From positions 439,501 to 503,500 of the forward strand of contig JAGFBZ010002547.1 of NCBI GenBank assembly GCA_018398805.1: 64,000 nucleotides of DNA, given 5' to 3'. A program made the translations under genes and the position numbers. Below the pieces are notes generated by a model. It had not been told where the DNA came from, did not search any database, and was given only the letters and a program-made list of their open reading frames with translations. The stretch is from Hirundichthys speculiger. Its lineage: Eukaryota > Chordata > Actinopteri > Beloniformes > Exocoetidae. Positions 50,518 to 60,075 of the stretch are shown one piece after another (within the stretch, counting starts at the first letter, position 1; each line of letters starts with the position of its first letter).

Positions 50518-53500
50518 GGAGTTGAGGAGTGAACGCTGGCGCGCTTTGCTGCCGCTGCTCACCAATTGATTGTTTATTACGGGATATTCTGCTCACTTCT
50601 ATTTGATTTTGCTATTGTTTTCGCTTGGGAAAATTCATCCCCAGTCGGGTTGACCAGAATTGACGTCTTCGGCCAGATTGGGCCATCCGGCCCGTTCTGA
50701 CTACTCAGCCTCACCTGGTTTGCTTGAAGTTGCCTCCGTCCTCGGCTACAATGCTGCCTGCCTGGATATATATCTGGTCCACGATCATCTGGTTTTTCCT
50801 GTATTTTGTCCACCAACCCGTGGCGGGTCTTCTCCAGTACTCAGCTGCTGAGCTTCTCCGGCTGCGCCTCCACCTGTCTGCGCCTCCACCGGCTCTACTC
50901 CACCTCCACCTGGACGTCCTGCCACGCCGGAGATATATTCATCGAGGGTCCCGCCGGAGTTTCCAAGTGGATAGCTCAACTAAAATAAATTCCATCTGGT
51001 CCAATTCCCGTCGCCTTCCACGTAGCACTGGTTGGGTTGTCGACCACAGTGTGTTAGCCTGCCCTGCCCGGTCCGCTAACAGTCCTGTCAGATGCGACAC
51101 CACCGCTGTCAACTTCAGTCTTTTAAACATCCGCTCACTCACGAGCAAGGGGCATCTCATCCAAGATCTCCTCATCGACCGTAAGTGTGACTTTCTCTGT
51201 TTAACTGAGACATGGCAACAACCCAGTGACTTTTCTCAACTTAATGAATCCACTCCTCCGGGGTTTGTTTACATCTGTCAACCCTGTGACTCCCGCCGGG
51301 GAGGAGGTCTCGCGATAATTCACCGCGAGAAGTGGAAAGTCTCGCTGGTGTCTATTTCTGCTTTCAATTCCTTTGAATTTATTGTCTGCCAACTGTCTGG
51401 TCTTATTCCCACCATTATTGCAACTGTTTACCGCCCCCCCAAATCAAACAGTGACTTCTTGAATGAGTTTTCTGATTTCCTCACACACCTCACCACTCTC
51501 TCCTCCAACATCATACTGCTGGGAGATTTCAACATTCATATGGATAATCTCAACCATCGTCTGGCCAGAGACTTCACATCCTGCCTTGAGGGTTCAGGAC
51601 TTCAGCAACATGCTAGTGTCCCCACTCATTCGAAGGGCCACATATTGGACCTAATTTGGTGCTCTGGTGTCACCCCACTTGATATCACAACTGATGAACT
51701 CCCGATATCTGATCACTTCCTCCTCTCATTCACTGTCAAACTCCCCCTCGCCATCGCAAAGCTTCCCCGTCTCATATCTTTCCGCAACATCAAGAACATT
51801 AACCTGGATTCTCTCTCCTCCAGTATCGACTCCCTCTTCGCCACTTTCAACCTTTCCACCCCTGAAGATCTGGTATCTCACTACAATGCTGGACTTAATT
51901 CTATCCTTAACTCTCTTGCTCCGTTAAAAACCAGATCTGTTTCTTTCTCCCGCTCTGCACCCTGGTTTACCCCTGAGCTTCGGCTAATGAAAGCCAAAGG
52001 TCGGCAACTTGAGCGGCTCCATAAAAAAACTGGTTTAACTGTTCACAAGCAAATTTACAACAACCATATACTACATTACAAGGACTGCATTGCTCAAGCC
52101 AAATCCAACTTTTATTCTGACATAATCCGTTCCAATGAGGGTAACACCAAGGCACTGTTCTCCCTGTTCAGGAACATCATCCAACCCCCGGACTCTCTAC
52201 CATCCCACCTGCATTCAGCTGCTTTCTGCAACTCCCTCATGTCATTTTTCAATGAAAAAATCCAGAAGATCCACCAGCATCTTGGCTCACAGCCACCCCC
52301 CAGTATTTTATCTGAATCACCTCCACACATTAATTCCTTTTCCTCCTTCCTGCTCCCCTCCACCCCAGAAATCTCTGATATCATCTGCCGGTCTAAGCCA
52401 TCTACATGTCAATTGGACCCTTTCCCCACTGCTCTGGTTAAAGTGTGCCTTCCTTCTCTGCTCCCCCTCATCTCTGCCATCATCCACTCCTCCCTTTCCT
52501 CCGGATCTGTCCCTGCATCACTCAAATCTGCTGCAATAACCCCAGTACTGAAGAAACCCAGCGCTGATCCTACCAACTTCCATAACCTACGTCCTATTTC
52601 TAATCTACCTTTCATTTCCAAAATCCTCGAAAAAACTGTAGCTGCTCAACTTCACAGTTATTTGTCCCAAAACAACCTTTATGAACATTTTCAGTCTGGT
52701 TTCCGCCCCCTCCACAGCACAGAAACTGCCCTAATTAAAGTCACCAACGACCTCCTCATGGCAGCTGACTCTGGCCTGCTCACCATCCTCATCCTCCTTG
52801 ACCTGAGTGCAGCCTTTGATACCATCTGTCATACCACCCTCCTCAGTAGATTATCTTCCATTGGTATCATCCACACCCCACTTGACTGGTTTAAATCCTA
52901 CCTCTCAGGCCGCACTCAGTTTATCCAGCTCAAATCTTTCAAATCACAACTGTCTGCTGTCACCTCTGGTGTGCCCCAGGGCTCGGTCCTGGGGCCCCTC
53001 CTTTTCATCATCTACCTTCTTCCCCTTGGCAATATTTTCCGTAAATATAACATACATTTCCATTGCTATGCAGACGACACCCAGCTCTACCTCTCCAGTA
53101 AACCCACTCTCAACCTCCCACCCTCCTCCCTCATCGACTGCATTACAGAACTCAAATCCTGGTTCACATCAAATTTCCTCAAACTCAACAGTGATAAAAC
53201 TGAGGTTCTCCTCGTTGGTACTAAATCAACATTATCCAAAACTGACAGCTTTTCTCTTACCATTGATAACTGCTCGGTCCTCCCCTCCCCTCAGGTTAAG
53301 AGTCTGGGTGTCATTCTTGATAGTACTCTATCTTTCCAGTCCCACATCAATAATGTCACCCGGTCTGCATACTTTCATCTGCGTAACATTAACCGCCTTT
53401 GCCCCTCCCTTACCCCCCATACCACTGCCATCCTCATTCACAGTCTCGTCACCTCTCGTCTGGACTATTGCAACTCCCTCCTCTACGGTCTCCCTCACAA

Positions 53501-54067
53501 ATCCCTCCATAAGCTGCAACTGGTTCAGAACTCAGCTGCCCGGATCATCACCAGAACCCCTTCCATCCACCACATCACGCCCACTCTGCTGCAGCTACAC
53601 TGGCTCCCCATTAAATACCGCATCCAGTTCAAGATTCTCCTCCTAACATTCAAGGCCATCCATAACCTCGCTCCTCAATATCTGTCTGACCTCATCTCTG
53701 TCGCCACTCCCTCCCGTACCCTTAGATCCTCTGCTTCCATCCACCTGTCTGTCCCCTCTGCCCGTCTCACTACCATGGGGAGCAGGGCCTTCAGCTGTTC
53801 TGGTCCTCGGCTCTGGAACTCACTTCCATCAGGAATCAGAAATTTGGACTCACTCCCTCTTTTCAAAACCTCACTCAAAACTCATCTGTTTAAATCAGCT
53901 TTTTCACTGTCCTAACCACTGCTCTTAGAAATTTTAACCCGTCTCATTTAGCCCTGTGTTTTATATATTTATTGTGTTTGTTTTTAACTGCGTTTTAATA
54001 CACTGTACGGTGACCTTGAGTGACAGAAAGGCGCCTTTAAATAAAATGTATTATTATTATTATTATT
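50518..54067 (+). mobile_element. L2-clade LINE, apparently full-length
   Basis: A single long ORF is preceded by about 200 bp and followed by a short 3' UTR ending in GGCGCCTTTAAATAAAATGT and an (ATT)n tail at 54049-54067. That tail is typical of fish L2 (Maui-like) elements. The 5' limit is set where the flanking antisense LINE stops and is approximate. Clear target duplications were not seen, as usual for L2. Confidence 0.8.
50724..53915 (+). CDS. L2 LINE endonuclease-reverse transcriptase, intact ORF
   Basis: The 1063-codon frame has no stop or shift. Residues 1-125 are a Leu/Arg/Pro-rich N-terminus that starts with a hydrophobic stretch ([14 protein letters not shown]). The apurinic-like endonuclease spans about 130-350: [16 protein letters not shown] near 160, TVYRPP, and GDFNIH near 267. 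Reverse transcriptase spans about 600-870: [54 protein letters not shown] with YADD near 782, and [18 protein letters not shown]. The C-terminus ends in [11 protein letters not shown] and [12 protein letters not shown]. It would nick DNA and copy its own RNA there. The first ATG at 50724 lies close to the element start. The clade usually has FDTVDH where this copy reads FDTICH, outside the catalytic Asp. Confidence 0.9.
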   Translation: MKLPPSSATMLPAWIYIWSTIIWFFLYFVHQPVAGLLQYSAAELLRLRLHLSAPPPALLHLHLDVLPRRRYIHRGSRRSFQVDSSTKINSIWSNSRRLPRSTGWVVDHSVLACPARSANSPVRCDTTAVNFSLLNIRSLTSKGHLIQDLLIDRKCDFLCLTETWQQPSDFSQLNESTPPGFVYICQPCDSRRGGGLAIIHREKWKVSLVSISAFNSFEFIVCQLSGLIPTIIATVYRPPKSNSDFLNEFSDFLTHLTTLSSNIILLGDFNIHMDNLNHRLARDFTSCLEGSGLQQHASVPTHSKGHILDLIWCSGVTPLDITTDELPISDHFLLSFTVKLPLAIAKLPRLISFRNIKNINLDSLSSSIDSLFATFNLSTPEDLVSHYNAGLNSILNSLAPLKTRSVSFSRSAPWFTPELRLMKAKGRQLERLHKKTGLTVHKQIYNNHILHYKDCIAQAKSNFYSDIIRSNEGNTKALFSLFRNIIQPPDSLPSHLHSAAFCNSLMSFFNEKIQKIHQHLGSQPPPSILSESPPHINSFSSFLLPSTPEISDIICRSKPSTCQLDPFPTALVKVCLPSLLPLISAIIHSSLSSGSVPASLKSAAITPVLKKPSADPTNFHNLRPISNLPFISKILEKTVAAQLHSYLSQNNLYEHFQSGFRPLHSTETALIKVTNDLLMAADSGLLTILILLDLSAAFDTICHTTLLSRLSSIGIIHTPLDWFKSYLSGRTQFIQLKSFKSQLSAVTSGVPQGSVLGPLLFIIYLLPLGNIFRKYNIHFHCYADDTQLYLSSKPTLNLPPSSLIDCITELKSWFTSNFLKLNSDKTEVLLVGTKSTLSKTDSFSLTIDNCSVLPSPQVKSLGVILDSTLSFQSHINNVTRSAYFHLRNINRLCPSLTPHTTAILIHSLVTSRLDYCNSLLYGLPHKSLHKLQLVQNSAARIITRTPSIHHITPTLLQLHWLPIKYRIQFKILLLTFKAIHNLAPQYLSDLISVATPSRTLRSSASIHLSVPSARLTTMGSRAFSCSGPRLWNSLPSGIRNLDSLPLFKTSLKTHLFKSAFSLS

Positions 54068-55340
54068 AAAAATAAAAAATAAACTCAATGTATATCCAAT
54101 GTTTACACACGGATCTATATACATACATACCAATATGCATAACACATATCTGGTTTAACATGAAGAGCGACAGAAAAGGGGTATTAATTCCTTCCAAATG
54201 TTATTTCCTAAATGTACCACATAAACTTAGGCTAAAATAAGAAGAATCTAACAATTAACTATTCCATGATAACCTTTTGAAGTAGGTGTCCATTTTTTTG
54301 TCAGTTTTTTGCTTTTGCGAGTAATCTCGACTCGTTCCCATCTTGGCATTCTTCTTTCTGAAGGAAAAAAGTTTAGAGTGAATATGTTAAATAATTTTTA
54401 AAAAATTATCACGTTTTCATCGCCTACTGATTATTCAAATGCTTAAACCACCCCGGAGCATATTTCTGTAATTATACGTGTTAAACAGTTTAGGTTTCAC
54501 TTTTGCGCACCTGAAGTCTCAGAAGTGTATCGTGTATAGAAGAATGAATGTCGGAATTTGAATCAATCTATTTCAGCATCGTCATCCTGCCTGTAAGTTG
54601 TTGTTGATTCATATGTCAATCGTGAGTTTATGACGTCTTATCGAGTCACAGATGTTTTCTTTATAATCGAATTTGATTTAATGGCATCCTGATTTTGGTG
54701 ATGAAATGAAGACTAACAAGCAAAGCTTCGCTAGGACTGCACACATAGAAGAGAGACAGAAAAGTTGATTTGGCGAGAAAATTATTATTTAAAGGCTTTA
54801 GTTTACGATAAAACAGCTGATTGCAGGAGACCGTTTACTTGGGTTGCCTTAACAACCATAGCTCAGAAGGCTACAGTAGCGAGACATGACAGTCTCCGTC
54901 TGATATTGAAACATTAAAAATTCTTAGTAGGCTATAGCAATAAGATATGACATGAAAGGTTTACAGAAGTGTTGATTTAGCTTGTTGGATAGCTAGGTCC
55001 CCCTCAGGGAGGCTAATAGGCTACTGCTTACTACCAAGTCTAGCAACTCTTTATCAATTCAAAGTTGGGAGCGATTTATTACGATTTATAGTCCTGGGTT
55101 CAATCTATAAAGTCCTTATGCTCAATGACAAGCTATTTGATCCAGAAAACAGATGGCTTTTTTTTTTAACACTTACCTTTAATGTCGTCTTCGTGGTATC
55201 GTTGTGCTGTTTATCCCACAGACAGAACGTTAATGGAAATAGATGCTCTGCGGTAGAGTTATGGACGGATCCCGCAGTAGGACACACCTCCGCTCCGATT
55301 GTTTAGCTTTAATACAGGTAGGCCTACTGATGGGCACTAC
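54068..55340. other. Interior of hAT C, non-coding
   Basis: This is A+T-rich sequence between the L2 tail and the GGCCAC-rich right subterminal region of hAT C. No transposase motif is recognised on either strand. Confidence 0.5.
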
Positions 55341-55489
55341 GGCGCAAACTTGATGATAGCCGAAGGAAGGGGAGAGGGCAGGGCACCAAGGCCACAGTGG
55401 CCATAAGCAACCAATTTTTGGAAGGGCATCACGGCCAAGAAGGGCTACGACGGCCATGGCCACCGTGAGATTCCTGCCCTGCTCAGGAG

Positions 55490-56052
55490 TGTAGCAGATC
55501 TCACACGGTGCATGCAATCGAGTGTGCTTTTGAAAAGATGTTTGACACGTGGAAAATCTCAAAAGGAAAGGGTAAATGTAGTTGCGATGGACAATGCACG
55601 CAACATGGCTAAAGCCATGACGGAGTTCGGTGTGCCAAGTCTGCCCTGTATGGCCCACACCCTGCAGCTGGCAGTGAATGCAGGTGCCCTGACTCAGCGC
55701 AACATAGCAGATACTCTGGCTGTGGGGAGGTGAGTGGTAGGTCACTTCAAACATTCACCACTTGGTTGGACTTGTTTAGAAAACATTCAAAAAGAACTCA
55801 ACGTGCCGGAGAAAGAATTGCAACCTACTCCACCTACTGCATGATGCAAAGCCTGGTGGAGCAGAAGAGGGCATTGAGTACTTATGCAGCATATTTTGAA
55901 CTCCCTGCAACATTAAATGCAACTCACTGGGGGATTTTTGAGAAGATAATCAACCTTCTGGAGCCCTTTGAGCAGCTAACAAAAGACATCAGCTCTGCAG
56001 AGGCAACTGCTGCAGATTTCATCCCTGCTGTGATGTCCCTCAGACAATTGCC
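55490..56052 (+). pseudogene. hAT A transposase, second half
   Basis: Continuing from 49852, this gives RSVADLTRCMQSSVLLKRCL, NVVAMDNARNMAKAM with the second catalytic Asp, and CMAHTLQLAVNAGAL, which is the CxxH motif of hAT transposases. Then, across frame changes near 55735 and 55900, come SLVEQKRALSTYAAYFELPA, ATHWGIFEKIINLLEPFEQL and ATAADFIPAVMSLRQ. The catalytic Glu and the dimerisation domain are missing because the similarity stops where the pogo-like end starts. Confidence 0.8.
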
Positions 56053-56149
56053 ATGGGGTAAAGTAAGACACTGCTTCACTTTTCCCCTGGAGGCAAAGTA
56101 AGACAAAAAATAAGCTTTGTTTTTCATGTCTTAAACAGTATGAAAAATC

Positions 56150-57700
56150 CATGATGCCAAGAAAATACAACAGGAAGACAACCTGGGGCCAAACCTCCAT
56201 TGAACAGATGGAAAGTGCAGCCACTGTGGTCATGGAGCGAAATATTGACAAGTCAAGCCTCCTAAGATTTATAAGAAAAAAGCAGCGAGGGGACCTTCTC
56301 ACTGTGGGCTGGGGCTCGGTACCCCAGGCAAAGAGAATTTTCACAGATGAGATAGAGGAAGAACTTTCCAAACACCTGAAAGAACTTGCTGAACAGTCCT
56401 ATGGCCTCTCTCCAGCTAAGTGCCGCACACTGGCCTTTGAGTATGCAGACAAAAACCATATCCCCATGCAGACAAGAACCATGTCCCCATGCAGACAAGA
56501 ACCATGTCCCCATGCCTGCCAATTGGAATAAGACACAGTCGGCAGGTCAAGAGTGGTTCTGCAGCTCTCTAGCACGTCGCCGGCTTTCTGTCCGAACTCT
56601 AGAAGCCATGTCCCTTGGAAGGGCCACTGCCTTCAATAGAACGACTGTTGGGGAGTTCTATGATAATCTGGCAGTAGTCATTGACAGGTGGGAGAATTGA
56701 TTCTTCCAATGCATGTGTATTATTCTCTAAAATTAAATAGTTAAGATTCCCTTTCTTCTTATCTTTAACAGGCATAAATTCCTCCCACACATGATTTTTA
56801 ATGTGGACAAAACAGGTCTCCATACGGTACAAAGGCCTCACCACGTGAGATAAACGCACACACAAGGCTGTAGCTTGTAATAATGTAATAAACAGGCCGG
56901 TGGGACCTCTGAGCGAGCAAGGCTGAGAATGGTGCTCCGAAATCGGATAGGCGATGGAGTCTCTGATCCCCCTCCAGCATTCTCTCATCCACCTCCAGGA
57001 GCTCTGGTTCCACTCTGGGTGTCTCTGACCACCTCCAGGAGCCTCTCATCCACCTCCAGGACACTGCTGGAGCTCTGTATGTAACCTACAGATCAAACAT
57101 GCCATTAATTCTAAACTTTCTGTTTGTTTCAGGTGGTGACACAAAGAGGGAAAAGGCAAGTTGGTTCCATCACATCGGCCAAGAGAGGGGAGCTGGTAAC
57201 TCTGGTGTGTGCTGTTAATGCTGCTGGTGTCGCTGCACCTCCAATGCTGGTCTTTCCCAGAGTAAAGTTTAAAGACTGCTTCAGGATCAATGCACCTTCA
57301 AGAGCAAAAAGTACATCCACCAGAACAGGATGGTCCTATGCTCACTCTCCCACCTCACACATCCCATCGCATGCAGCCTCTGGATGTGGCCATGTACGGT
57401 CCGTTAAAAGACCAATACAGCCGAGCTCTCGATGGGTGGATGCGATCGAATCCTGGCAAAACAGTCACCGTCTACCAGGTTGCAGGACTTGTGAGTCAAG
57501 ACTCTTAATGACAACTGTGACACCACAAAACGTGACTTCTGGGTTTAGGTCCACTAGGATTACAATCATGACATTTTCCCCAATGAAGCGTTTGGACCAT
57601 ACATTCCGTCAGACTGGCCAAATCCTGAGCTACAGCCTGCCACCGGAGATGCGCCACCTCCGGCAGAAGGTATGAAAGGCCTGGACCCTGCAGACGATCC
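56150..57700 (+). pseudogene. pogo-like (CENP-B/jerky-type) transposase, spliced and broken
   Basis: Exon 1 starts near MPRKYNRKTTWGQTSIEQME with a psq-type HTH and runs to YGLSPAKCRTLAFEYADKNH, then to WNKTQSAGQEWFCSSLARR and TLEAMSLGRATAFNRTTVGE, the CENP-B-type HTH. Two introns are visible: 56688-56771 (GTGGGAG...TTAACAG), which joins VVIDR to HKFLPH in frame, and 56845-57132 (GTGAGA...TTTCAG). The DDE domain has Asp in MIFNVDKTGLHTVQ, then GSITSAKRGELVTLVCAVN, and LPPHTSHRMQPLDVAMYGPL. The block with the second Asp (usually LLILDNHxSH) is deleted near 57310. A 23-bp tandem repeat in exon 1 also breaks the frame. It cannot transpose. Confidence 0.75.
56444..56520. repeat. 23-bp tandem repeat inside the pogo-like exon
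   Basis: The unit CCATGTCCCCATGCAGACAAGAA occurs about two and a half times. Two extra units add 46 bp and so change the frame. Without them the reading would pass from DKNHIPM straight into PANWNKTQSA. Confidence 0.7.
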
Positions 57701-58012
57701 GCCCGAAGATGAACCTCCCGCTGCAGATAACGCAGCCTCCCGTACGAATTCGCCTGCTCCCGCGCCAGCTGACATGGATGCAGGACAAATAACTAGCCAA
57801 CCTGGATATGTCCACAGGAAATCATCGCACTTCCAAAGTGGTTCTTTTCTCTGATTTAAATGGTGAATAAAACATTTTTTGAATGATACTTTGCTGTATT
57901 TGTGTTTGTTCAGTCACCTCCAGAGTGGTGGAAAAAAATTAAGTGGATCATTTTACCCCAGGCAGGGTCGCTTTGCCCCCTTGAAATATGGGCTATGTCT
58001 CAGTTTACCCCG

Positions 58013-58204
58013 TAGCTGAGACATTTGACCGTTTTTTTTTTTTTAATTATCACATTTTCACCGTCTTTAGTCTGGCAAACATTCTGATCGTTTCCATCCT
58101 TAGGAAACATCCAAAATTAATGAAAAATGTGTTAATTTTATAGACACATTAATTTAGTATGCTTAGAGGGCGGGGGGAAGTAAAGACCGTCCCACATTCA
58201 AAAT
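58013..58204. other. Non-coding, right flank of the pogo-like element
   Basis: A T14 run at about 58035 and A+T-rich sequence. No continuation of the hAT A transposase was found here, so its C-terminus was lost. Confidence 0.4.
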
Positions 58205-58480
58205 TCAAGATTCAAGACAACTTTATTTATCCCTTTGGTAAACTTTATGTCTTTAACATTTTTGTGTAAATATTCCTTGGAGTTGAAATTATTCTTTTCA
58301 TAATCTTTTTTCTTGTTCACCTCTATATATATATACCTCTCTATATTATATCTTTCAATACTTGTGTAATTTTGTTTACACTGTTTACATGTTCCTGTTA
58401 CTTCAGTGCTATAAATTTCCCCATTGTGGGATAAATAAAGGCTTATCTAATGTTATTTTATCTTAGATAAAACATTTCAA
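58205..58480 (+). mobile_element. LINE 3' end fragments
   Basis: AAGATTCAAGACAACTTTAT at 58208 looks like an antisense LINE tail. At 58405-58455, AAATTTCCCCATTGTGGGAT followed by AAATAAAGGCTTATCTAATG is the standard 3' end of Rex1-like LINEs in sense orientation. No protein part is left. Confidence 0.5.
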
Positions 58481-59184
58481 TGGGATACATGACATGTACT
58501 GGGTTATTTCAAGGTCGTAATTATTTTTTTATGAGTTGGCTCAGTAACATATGACTTAAGTAACATGTACCTTGAAAGTTAATATGAACTGATGCTGAAG
58601 GTGACCATTCTGATCTACCTAAATAGCTCTCTGTTAGACTGAAAGGCGTCTGCCAATGACTTCTGTGTCAGGGTTGAGAGTCTGTCAGAGCCAGGGAATG
58701 GGGGATGTCTCTCTCTCCTCCGCTCTCCGTTTCTGCCACTCTTAGTTTTCTTGCACATGGTTTTTGATTTGCTTAAATAAATTTGCAGTGTTTCCATTGT
58801 ATTTTACAGCCTTTTAACAAACTACACAACTTGCCGTTGTTGATAAAATCCAGCCAAACTGCACTCCTTTTCCTTTCTGCCATTCTTGATACTTCTTGAT
58901 ACTGCGCCATTATCTCTGTCCATGATGTGCTGTGTCGACAAGAGGGGAGAGAGAGAACGCTAAGTGGGCGGGCCTTGGGGGAGGGGCCAGGCTAAGTCTA
59001 CCTGCATGCTTGTTTGGCTGGCTCAACTGAGCCATGTGATGGTGCAACTTCAAAAGACGAGACGAGAGGGGAGAGGGAGGAGGACACAGCGACAGCGTGT
59101 CAGACACAGACTTCAATGAATTCGTACTTCACAGCAGTCAGTGCTTGTGGGAGAAAAAAAAGCTTGAATATCAAACTTTTTACA
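58481..59184. other. Non-coding, no gene recognised
   Basis: Includes a G+A-rich stretch at 58935-59095. The sequence from about 59110 to 59460 ends in GATCGATCTGCCCACCTCTA, which on the minus strand has the look of a hAT terminus (TAGAGGTGGGCAGATCGATC). The SINE at 59197 therefore probably landed in a hAT remnant. Confidence 0.4.
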
Positions 59185-59196
59185 AGAGTATCATTC

Positions 59197-59383
59197 GATT
59201 GGGCCGCCCCGGTAGCGCAGTGGTTGGGGCAGGCGGCCCATATACAGGGACTGCAGTCCTCATGTGGCTGGTAGCGGGTTCGACTCCCGGCTTGTCGACC
59301 CTTTGCCGTGTGTCTTCCCCGTTCTCTCTGCCCCCCCTCCTGTCTCTCTCCACTGTCATTAAGGGCCACTAGTGCCAAAAAAA
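59197..59383 (+). mobile_element. tRNA-derived SINE with target duplication
   Basis: The head GGTAGCGCAGTGGTTGGGGC holds an A box and GGGTTCGACTCCCGG holds a near-perfect B box 50-60 bp on, as in a tRNA gene, so it should bind pol III factors. The body is pyrimidine-rich (CTGTCTCTCTCCACTGTCAT) and ends AGGGCCACTAGTGCCAAAAA with an A run. AGAGTATCATTC flanks it (59185-59196 and 59385-59396). It looks recent and complete. Confidence 0.9.
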
Positions 59384-59396
59384 AAGAGTATCATTC

Positions 59397-59912
59397 AATA
59401 TTGATACCAGTGTTGGTATCGATATTTGGATCGATCTGCCCACCTCTAGTAAACATCCTGTCCCAACTTTGATGAAAATTGTTGCTGCTATCAAATTCAA
59501 AGTGAACTTATTTTTTTAAGAAATCTTCATTTCCTGACACTTAGGGTGCTTTTCATGTTCTCTAGTAGATAAAATATGAAATTGAAATCATGAGGCATAA
59601 ATATAATTCAGTTTTGTTTTTATTTGCTTTTTACACACTGCCTGAACTTTTATGGACTCATACCCCTATAATCGTGTTGGGCTGGAATGTTGAGTTTAGC
59701 GTCCAGGCCACCATGTGTCAAAAGACACTAACATGTGGCGGGACTTGAGATTAATCCATTGGCCTTCCAGTTAGAGATAACATATTCTACAAACTGTACC
59801 ACAACTTCAAGATACACAAACAAGTCCATAGTTTTTTGTTGTTGTTTGTTTTCAAAAATATTGATAAATATGGGTACAGATTGATTTATTTACAACAAAG
59901 GCAGAAGATTAA
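59397..59912. other. Non-coding, no gene recognised
   Basis: The first 60 bp are the presumed hAT end (TGGTATCGATATTTGGATCG). The remainder is A+T-rich with no recognisable feature. Confidence 0.4.
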
Positions 59913-60075
59913 ATGTCCCGTATTTATTTAGAAGACTGTCACCTACCATGTGGGAGGTCCGGGTTAGAGTCTTGGTTGCGTCAGGACGAGCTTCTGGCAA
60001 AAAACTTGTGCCAAATCAATCATGCTGATCACCCCGCTGTGGTGACCCTGAACAGGGAGCAGCTGAAATGGAAGC
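59913..60075 (+). mobile_element. SINE-like repeat
   Basis: GGGAGGTCCGGGTTAGAGTC (decayed B-box region), GCTTCTGGCAAAAAACTTGT, GCCAAATCAATCATGCTGAT and GCTGTGGTGACCCTGAACAG, then GGGAGCAGCTGAAATGGAAG, follow the order of a familiar fish SINE-like family (normally ...CCAAATCAAATATGCGGATC...GCTGTGGCGACCCC...GGGAGCAGCCGAAAG). It is 5'-truncated. Confidence 0.6.

Larger units (their letters stand above)
49853..55481. mobile_element. hAT transposon (C) inserted in the hAT A transposase gene
   Basis: The ends are CAGGCCTGGAATTTCGTGA and, on the other strand, CAGGGCAGGAATCTCACGG. They are flanked by a perfect 8-bp duplication, CTCAGGAG at 49845-49852 and 55482-55489. GGCCAC/GGCCAT words crowd both subterminal regions (49880-49960, 55380-55462). 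Without the LINE insertions it would be about 1.8 kb. I see no transposase of its own, so it is probably non-autonomous. It carries an antisense LINE 3' end and a full L2 LINE. Confidence 0.85.
56053..58012 (+). mobile_element. pogo-like transposon with GGGGTAAAGTRAGAC ends
   Basis: The left end GGGGTAAAGTAAGACACTGC and the right end GTCTCAGTTTACCCC are inverted matches. Subterminal copies (CACTTTTCCCCTGGAGGCAAAG and CATTTTACCCCAGGCAGGGTCG-like words) lie 20-70 bp inside. Between them is a spliced pogo/jerky-type transposase gene. The duplicated TA expected of pogo elements is not clear. It lies at the point where the hAT A coding similarity stops. Confidence 0.65.

Noticed and set aside
51667..53646. 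Long open frames on other frames within the L2 element (for example 279 codons from 52807)
   Set aside because: They are shadows of the intact 1063-codon ORF, with Ser/Pro-rich content from its C+T-rich codons and no motifs of their own.
59209..59290. Possible functional tRNA gene
   Set aside because: It has A and B boxes, but the cloverleaf cannot be completed and it is followed by a SINE body, an A run and a target duplication, so it is a SINE head.
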